Assembly: GCA_964416175.1 (NCBI GenBank)
Contig: CAYQDF010000056.1
Location: 1-19,519 of the forward strand
From: CAYQDF01 sp964416175
GTDB lineage: Bacteria > Chloroflexota > Anaerolineae > Anaerolineales > UBA4823
Direction of reading: 5' to 3'
DNA: 19,519 bases
The stretch's first letter is position 1. Each line of letters starts with the position of its first letter. This document shows, in pieces, positions 14,773 to 19,519 of this stretch. A program made the position numbers and the translations under genes. The notes under the pieces were generated by a model, which saw only the letters and a program-made list of their open reading frames with translations, searched no databases and was not told the DNA's origin.

Positions 14773-15495
14773 GTGAACGAGCCGTTCATCCACGTTTCAG
14801 GCCTGTGCAAGACCTATAATACAGGGCGGGTTGCGGTCCACGCTCTGGACGGGGTTGACCTCGATATCGAGGAAAACACCTTTATGGTCGTAATGGGTCC
14901 TTCTGGGTCAGGAAAAAGCACCCTGCTCCACCTCCTCGGCGGGTTGGACAGGCCGACCAGCGGAAGCATCCAGGTCAGGGGAAAGGCGCTTGAGTCAATG
15001 GATGAGAATGCCCTGGCGGTCTACCGGCGCCGCACCGTCGGTTTCATTTTTCAGTCCTTTAATCTCATTCCCAATATGACTGCCCTTGAAAACGTCGCCT
15101 TCCCGCTGCGTTTCGACCGGGTCCCCCGCCGACAGCGGGAAAAGCTGGCCGCGGCGGTCCTGGAACGGGTCGGGTTGGCAGGGCGCGCGTACCATCGTCC
15201 GGCAGAACTATCCGGCGGCGAGCAGCAACGGGTGGCCATCGCCCGCGCACTGATCCACGACCCGGATCTGATCCTGGCCGACGAACCGACCGGGAACCTC
15301 GACTCTGCCAGTGGAGTCAACATCATGGAGATCCTCGCAGCCATGCACCGGGATGGGAAAACCGTGCTCGTGGTGACTCACGACCCGCGGATGAGTCCTT
15401 ACGCCAAACAGGATATCCACCTTCTCGATGGGCGAATAGTCAGCAGCAATGGTTCATCGGAATCACAAGAAGCGGTCAAGGTTGACACACAATGA
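14773..15495 (+). CDS. ABC transporter ATP-binding protein, LolD/MacB type
   Basis: A 240-residue nucleotide-binding subunit. All motifs are visible: Walker A GPSGSGKS (42-49), Q-loop Gln94 in FIFQSFNLIP, signature LSGGE (146-150), Walker B LILADE (166-171), D-loop and H-loop His203 in VVTHDPR. The N-terminal aromatic (Tyr15 in CKTYNTG) packs on the adenine. The Q-loop FQSFNL and EPTGNLDS motif place it in the LolD/MacB/FtsE group that powers mechanotransmission or extrusion. The start is GTG at 14773, 2 nt after the Yip1-like stop and with no own ribosome site, so coupling is likely. The stop overlaps the next ATG by 4 nt (ATGA). Confidence 0.96.
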   Translation: MNEPFIHVSGLCKTYNTGRVAVHALDGVDLDIEENTFMVVMGPSGSGKSTLLHLLGGLDRPTSGSIQVRGKALESMDENALAVYRRRTVGFIFQSFNLIPNMTALENVAFPLRFDRVPRRQREKLAAAVLERVGLAGRAYHRPAELSGGEQQRVAIARALIHDPDLILADEPTGNLDSASGVNIMEILAAMHRDGKTVLVVTHDPRMSPYAKQDIHLLDGRIVSSNGSSESQEAVKVDTQ

Positions 15496-17105
15496 AAATC
15501 CATAAGACCATCATGCGCATGTCCGTCACACTGTCAGTTCTCCTCCTGGCCGCCGGGACTTTGCTCAATCCCCCTGCCGCAACTGCCCAGATCCCGGCAC
15601 AGACGGGGACCCCGGCAGAATCACTTCCGCCTCCCACCAGCGGCCCGCCGACGGAACACCCTCTGCCGCTCCAGACCAGCACCTCGACTCTCGAACCTTA
15701 CCCACCACCAACCACGGAACCGCCTCCTGCGGACGACGCTGCGCAGCGCCCACTGGTCGTTTTGCACTCTTACTCTCCGAGCTCGATCGACATCGCCCCT
15801 GGAAAGCAGTTCACCATTGAAATCTCTTTGATAAACAAAGGTCAGGAAAAGGCGAATAACATCGTCGCGGTAATGTCGGGAACAGATTTCTTCCCGGGAG
15901 AGACCGGCGGGGTCGTTGCGGTCGGCGATCTCGACCCCGGCCAGAAGAGGAAATTCCTTCAGCCCCTTACCACAGCAGTCGATATCTGGAGCAAGTATTT
16001 TGTAACTCTCGAGCTCACGATCAACTACACCGATGCGGGCGGGGGTGCATATTCGGAGCGGTTAGTCATCAGCTACCCGATCAACTGGGGGAAGATTATC
16101 GTCCCAACCAACACCCCTCAGCCAACCGCGACTCCAACCCCGTTCCTCCGGCCCCAGCTGGTCATCACTGCATACCAGACAGATATTGCACAGTTAAACC
16201 CGGGTGGGCAATTCAGACTGGAATTGAGCGTCCAAAACCTGGGCCAGACCCACGCCAGACAGGTGACGATGATCGTCGGCGGCGGGGGCGTCTCCGGGGA
16301 TGGTCCGTCCGAGACTGTCCAGCCGCCTGGTGGTGTTTCAGGCGGCGGCAGCGATGTGTCGAATTTCGCCCCCTTGGGATCGTCGAACATCAAATCGCTG
16401 GGAGATCTCGCCCCCGGCGCTTCCCTGACAGCCAGCCAGGAACTCATCGTGAACGTCTCGACCAATCCAGGCGCTTATCCGCTGAAGGTGACCTTCACGT
16501 ACCTGGATGACAGCAACCGGGTGTTCACCGATGATCAGATCATCACACTGCTGGTCTATTCACCCCCCCAGGTGGAGATCAGCTTCTACCGTGATCCGGG
16601 GATCCTGGTTGCCGGTCAACCAAACCTGCTCCCCCTCCAGATTGTGAACATCGGGAAGAAGACCGCAATCCTTGGAAATATGCAGGTCACAAGTGAAGCT
16701 GCCGAATTCAGTAACAATGTCATCCTGGTCGGGACCCTGGACGTCGGAGGGTATTTCACGATGGACGCCACGATGACTCCCCTCTCCCCGGGTGAGCTCA
16801 CCCTGGATATTTCGGTCAGATATACGGATGATTTCAACCAGCCCCAGTTAATTTCCCGGACTTTAACAGTGCAGGTGGAGGAGATACCAGTATTTGAGCC
16901 CGAGCCAGGAGTGCCGGGCACTCCCGGCGAACCAGGCGAGGAAGGCCCCATTGGACCCACCGGGGAGTCCTTCTGGAGCAAGGTTGCCCGGTTTTTCCGC
17001 GGACTGATCGGCCTGGACAGTGGGATCATCCAGCCGCAACAGCCGGTTATTGATGGACCGGCCCCGGAATTTGAGGAACCGGTGATCATCCCGGGCAAAG
17101 GTTGA
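15492..17105 (+). CDS. Exported CARDB-like protein of the ABC operon, with collagen-like tail
   Basis: A 537-residue secreted protein. A signal peptide (1-32, cleavage after ATA) is followed by a Pro/Thr/Glu-rich segment to about 85. Three CARDB-like beta-sandwich repeats follow: about 87-196, 221-356 and 359-462. Each has the pattern of a strand, 'PG..f.l.....N.G...A.n', then a later 'GdL.pG' turn and a 'ytd' strand. Seven collagen-like Gly-X-Y triplets start at Gly473 and run to about 493, then comes an amphipathic FWSKVARFFRGLIGL helix (494-508) and an acidic tail. It overlaps the ATPase by 4 nt and touches the permease start (TGATG). It sits where MacA-like adaptors are encoded, but no HlyD fold is visible. 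A role as an extracellular partner of the permease is an inference. Confidence 0.82.
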   Translation: MKIHKTIMRMSVTLSVLLLAAGTLLNPPAATAQIPAQTGTPAESLPPPTSGPPTEHPLPLQTSTSTLEPYPPPTTEPPPADDAAQRPLVVLHSYSPSSIDIAPGKQFTIEISLINKGQEKANNIVAVMSGTDFFPGETGGVVAVGDLDPGQKRKFLQPLTTAVDIWSKYFVTLELTINYTDAGGGAYSERLVISYPINWGKIIVPTNTPQPTATPTPFLRPQLVITAYQTDIAQLNPGGQFRLELSVQNLGQTHARQVTMIVGGGGVSGDGPSETVQPPGGVSGGGSDVSNFAPLGSSNIKSLGDLAPGASLTASQELIVNVSTNPGAYPLKVTFTYLDDSNRVFTDDQIITLLVYSPPQVEISFYRDPGILVAGQPNLLPLQIVNIGKKTAILGNMQVTSEAAEFSNNVILVGTLDVGGYFTMDATMTPLSPGELTLDISVRYTDDFNQPQLISRTLTVQVEEIPVFEPEPGVPGTPGEPGEEGPIGPTGESFWSKVARFFRGLIGLDSGIIQPQQPVIDGPAPEFEEPVIIPGKG

Positions 17106-18442
17106 TGAGATTCCTTGATCTCCTCGAATTGATCGCAGACAACCTTGGCCGGCGGATCGGCCGCGTCGCGCTGACCGCCATCGGCGTCGTGATCGGCACA
17201 GCGGCGATCGTAATCCTGGTTTCGCTGGCTATCGGCCTACAGATCAGCGCAAACGAAAGGCTCATCGGGATCGGCGATCTGACCCAGATCGTCGTCGAAC
17301 CGAATTATGGTGAAGTGATCGACGGGCGGGGGATCGTCGTCGAGATCCTCCCGCCGGGTCCCGGAGGTGGGGAAAACCCGAACCAGAAGCTGATCACCGA
17401 TCAATCGCTGGAAGAGCTGGCAGCTCTGCCAGGAGTCATCAGCGTCATCCCCCGGGATTACATGCAGGGCGGTGGAGCCATGTATTACAACCGCCTCGAA
17501 GCGTGGCTGGGAGTCACCGGCATGGGAATCGCCGATTTGAGCCAGCTTGGATTGAAAGCCCAGGGTGGCACGCTCGAATTAAAGCGCGGCGAGGCCATCA
17601 TCGGCGCCATGATCCCGTCCAACTTCATCGATCCTCGCTGGACCCCCGGCAGGGAACCGCCTCCTCCGCCAGACCTGCTTGACCAGGTTGTGAAATTTAC
17701 CCTCTTCAAATCCGACTCCGAAGGGAACGAAGTCCGGAGGTCGTTCCCGATCAGGATCAGCGGAATCATCGCTGAATCGAAAACAGAATCGGACTGGTCG
17801 ATTTACATGCCGATCGAAGACGTAAAGACTTTCAACGAATGGTTCCTTAACCGCCGGATCAACCGGAACAAAGACGGATACCCGAATGCCCTGGTGAAAG
17901 TCGGCAGCCTGGACGATGTCCTCTCAACAGCCGATGAGATCAACGCGATGGGGTATCGGGCATACACCCAGCTGACCTATGTTCAAGGGATCAACAGTTT
18001 TTATACGATCCTGCAGGTCATCTTCGGCGGGGTCGGTGCTATCGCCCTGCTGGTGGCAGCCATCGGCATCGCCAATACGATGGCCATGTCGATCCTGGAA
18101 AGGACCCGCGAGATCGGTCTGATGAAAGCGCTCGGGGCGACCAATCGAGATGTGCTTTCCGTATTTCTGGGTGAGGCAGCCGGCATTGGTTTTCTCGGCG
18201 GGCTAGGGGGAGTGGTCCTGGGCTGGAGTACGGGCCAGGCGCTCAACGCACTCGCCCTGGCTTATCTTGCACGACAGGCTACTCAGACCGGCGCGCCGCC
18301 TCCTTCCGTCGCGGTCTTCACCCCACTCTGGCTGCCGGTCTTTGCCCTGGTATTCTCTATCTTGATTGGGATTCTGTCTGGTCTTTACCCCGCGCTGCGC
18401 GCGGCCACGCTCATCCCCGTGAACGCCCTCAAGTACGAATAA
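17105..18442 (+). CDS. ABC transporter permease, MacB/FtsX type
   Basis: A 445-residue permease with the MacB topology. TM1 (about 21-45) follows LGRRIGRVALTAIGVVIGT. A large extracellular MacB_PCD-type domain (46-298) has Pro/Gly-rich loops such as ILPPGPGGGENP and EPPPPPDLL. TM2 (301-326), TM3 (355-380) and TM4 (408-430) form the FtsX core, with MSILERTREIGLMKALGATNRD between TM2 and TM3 and YPALRAA near the end. The start is ATG 17105, overlapping the previous stop by 1 nt; a TTG at 17102 is possible but inferior. It probably dimerises and pairs with the ATPase encoded two genes upstream. Extrusion of lipoproteins, peptides or metabolites is typical of the family, and the substrate is unknown. 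Confidence 0.95.
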   Translation: MRFLDLLELIADNLGRRIGRVALTAIGVVIGTAAIVILVSLAIGLQISANERLIGIGDLTQIVVEPNYGEVIDGRGIVVEILPPGPGGGENPNQKLITDQSLEELAALPGVISVIPRDYMQGGGAMYYNRLEAWLGVTGMGIADLSQLGLKAQGGTLELKRGEAIIGAMIPSNFIDPRWTPGREPPPPPDLLDQVVKFTLFKSDSEGNEVRRSFPIRISGIIAESKTESDWSIYMPIEDVKTFNEWFLNRRINRNKDGYPNALVKVGSLDDVLSTADEINAMGYRAYTQLTYVQGINSFYTILQVIFGGVGAIALLVAAIGIANTMAMSILERTREIGLMKALGATNRDVLSVFLGEAAGIGFLGGLGGVVLGWSTGQALNALALAYLARQATQTGAPPPSVAVFTPLWLPVFALVFSILIGILSGLYPALRAATLIPVNALKYE

Positions 18443-18475
18443 TCCTGCCTGGGTCCCGGTGCTTCAAAGGGCCTC

Positions 18476-19405
18476 TCACCGGCTTCTGAACAAAAAACCA
18501 GCCAGCATGGCGACCACAATTCCAATAAGCAGGTAGAATGCGATGAGAGCCAGGCTCTGAAACGGTCCTTCTACTCCGAGCGCGATTCTCGAGTCGATAT
18601 CGGAAGCTCCTGGTTCGCTCACCGCCACGTGATAACCATCCCCGCTGCCCCAGTCTCGCACCTGAACGACCTGGCCCTGCCGAGTTGCAGAGATCAGAAA
18701 TCCATAATCAACCACAGCGCCGCGCGGGACCTGGATTTTGAGGAAAAATGTCCCGTCGTTGCTGCTCATCGGTGTTTGCATCACATCCTCTACCAGCGAG
18801 GTCCCCTCCGGCCGGATCTCCTCGGGCAGGGGTGACCAGCCGTCGATCCCCCACGCCAGGATCACTTCCCCGGCTCCCTGCAATGTATAGCGGATCTCCC
18901 AATCTACCAGAGTTTCTACAGCAGGTTCTGTCGAAGTGGGAGTCGGCTCCTCCGTTGCCGGGATCGGCTGGGCGCTTTGCAGGTTCAGGGTGGAAGTGAC
19001 CTCGATCAAATCATTTCGCTCCATCACCTGCTTTCTGAAGTCATCGGATCCCTCCCACTCTGGTTCTATCGCGGCTCCGTCGGCGAGCCGGGTGACGAGG
19101 AATCCATAGTCGACCATGCTCCAGGCAGGCAGGCTTACCCGGACCACGAAGGTTTCTCCCTCTCTCTCCATGGGGGTATTCATGACGTTGTCGATGAGTC
19201 TCGTCCCGGGCGCGCGCAGGTCCTCTGGGACAGGCGCCCACCCGTTTATCCCCCAGGCCAAAAATACTTCGCCAGCCTGCGGCTGGTGATAACGAAATTC
19301 CAGGATCACAGGGGGGAGATTTGGCCGATTGCCCAGAACCCCTGGAGAGCATCCAGCGGCGAGGACACCTCCCAACAACAATAGAATTAATTTCTTGAGC
19401 ATCAT
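18476..19405 (-). CDS. Lipoprotein with two tandem carbohydrate-module-like domains and C-terminal membrane helix
   Basis: A 309-residue surface protein. The signal LILLLLGGVLAAGC has a lipobox with Cys19. Two related domains follow, at about 34-136 and 168-264. Both share 'GEV.LAWGI.GW.P.PE', then 'GT.L...VM.TPM', then 'VDYGFL', with the same spacing, so this is an internal duplication. They are joined by a Thr/Glu/Pro linker (about 145-165). The pattern resembles starch-binding or CBM25/26-like folds, but this is by eye. A hydrophobic helix (284-306) near the C-terminus could hold it in the membrane as well. Two adjacent ATGs at 19405 and 19402 are possible, neither with a Shine-Dalgarno. 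It is convergent with the permease. Binding of glycan is a hypothesis. Confidence 0.78.
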   Translation of the reverse strand: MMLKKLILLLLGGVLAAGCSPGVLGNRPNLPPVILEFRYHQPQAGEVFLAWGINGWAPVPEDLRAPGTRLIDNVMNTPMEREGETFVVRVSLPAWSMVDYGFLVTRLADGAAIEPEWEGSDDFRKQVMERNDLIEVTSTLNLQSAQPIPATEEPTPTSTEPAVETLVDWEIRYTLQGAGEVILAWGIDGWSPLPEEIRPEGTSLVEDVMQTPMSSNDGTFFLKIQVPRGAVVDYGFLISATRQGQVVQVRDWGSGDGYHVAVSEPGASDIDSRIALGVEGPFQSLALIAFYLLIGIVVAMLAGFLFRSR

Positions 19406-19427
19406 ACCGCGGCAACGATGTTTGGGA

Positions 19428-19464
19428 CCTGATCTTGACCCGGACTCAATTTCCTTCGATCAGG
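19428..19464. promoter_or_regulatory. Inverted repeat upstream of the tandem-domain lipoprotein gene
   Basis: CCTGATC (19428-19434) and GATCAGG (19458-19464) form perfect 7-bp arms separated by 23 nt, just upstream of the minus-strand start at 19405. It may be an operator or leader stem. No convincing promoter boxes were found around it, so the role is open. Confidence 0.3.
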
Positions 19465-19519
19465 CTTATTAGTTCGACAATGTCACATTTGGTTTTCCAT
19501 GAGCGAAGCACCCTGAGCG

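Noticed and set aside
18456..18482. CCGGTG/CACCGG inverted repeat between the convergent permease and lipoprotein genes
   Set aside because: The stem is only 6 bp with a 15-nt loop and no T run, and it overlaps the lipoprotein stop. Too weak to call a terminator.
19480..19519. ATG-started frame running off the right edge
   Set aside because: Only 13 codons are visible, with no ribosome site and no recognisable sequence.

Overview
The window reads as a dense, mostly co-oriented chromosomal segment of a GC-rich bacterium. It is most likely Chloroflexota (Anaerolineae-like). That placement rests on gene style rather than a marker gene: Thr/Pro-rich extracellular stalks, lipoproteins with C-terminal membrane anchors, a MacB-type ABC operon with a CARDB-like exported partner, and a tandem 'WGINGW' carbohydrate-module-like protein. 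I saw no rRNA, tRNA, CRISPR array, transposase or phage gene.

Layout. (1) 1-2366, plus strand: the 3' part of a metallo-beta-lactamase-fold protein, an L-asparaginase of the Rhizobium etli type, and endonuclease III, tightly packed and closed by a strong hairpin terminator. (2) 2570-6591: a protein quality-control block with a CbpA-like DnaJ, an HtrA-type serine protease, an eRF1/Vms1-like (baeRF) protein with a zinc ribbon, and a convergent Hsp20. (3) 6592-7871: a minus-strand methyltransferase, a palindromic repeat copy, and a possible broken Cys-rich small gene. (4) 7904-12704: a membrane-anchored stalk protein, peptidyl-tRNA hydrolase and Mfd, followed by a second copy of the palindromic repeat. 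(5) 12822-13717: a tandem-S1 RNA-binding protein behind a consensus promoter whose transcript should begin with a GNRA-capped hairpin. (6) 13988-18442: a four-gene operon of Yip1-like membrane protein, ABC ATPase, exported CARDB-like protein with a collagen-like tail, and MacB/FtsX-type permease. (7) 18476-19405, minus strand: a lipoprotein with two tandem carbohydrate-module-like domains and a C-terminal membrane anchor.

How the genes work together. Regions 2, 4 and 5 are housekeeping of protein folding, ribosome recycling and transcription-repair coupling; pth-mfd-(S1) echoes the Bacillus subtilis pth...mfd...yabR neighbourhood. Region 6 looks like one machine: the genes are 2 nt apart or overlap, and the usual MacA-type adaptor is replaced by a CARDB-like exported protein. 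Regions 6 and 7 are the best candidates for something poorly described.
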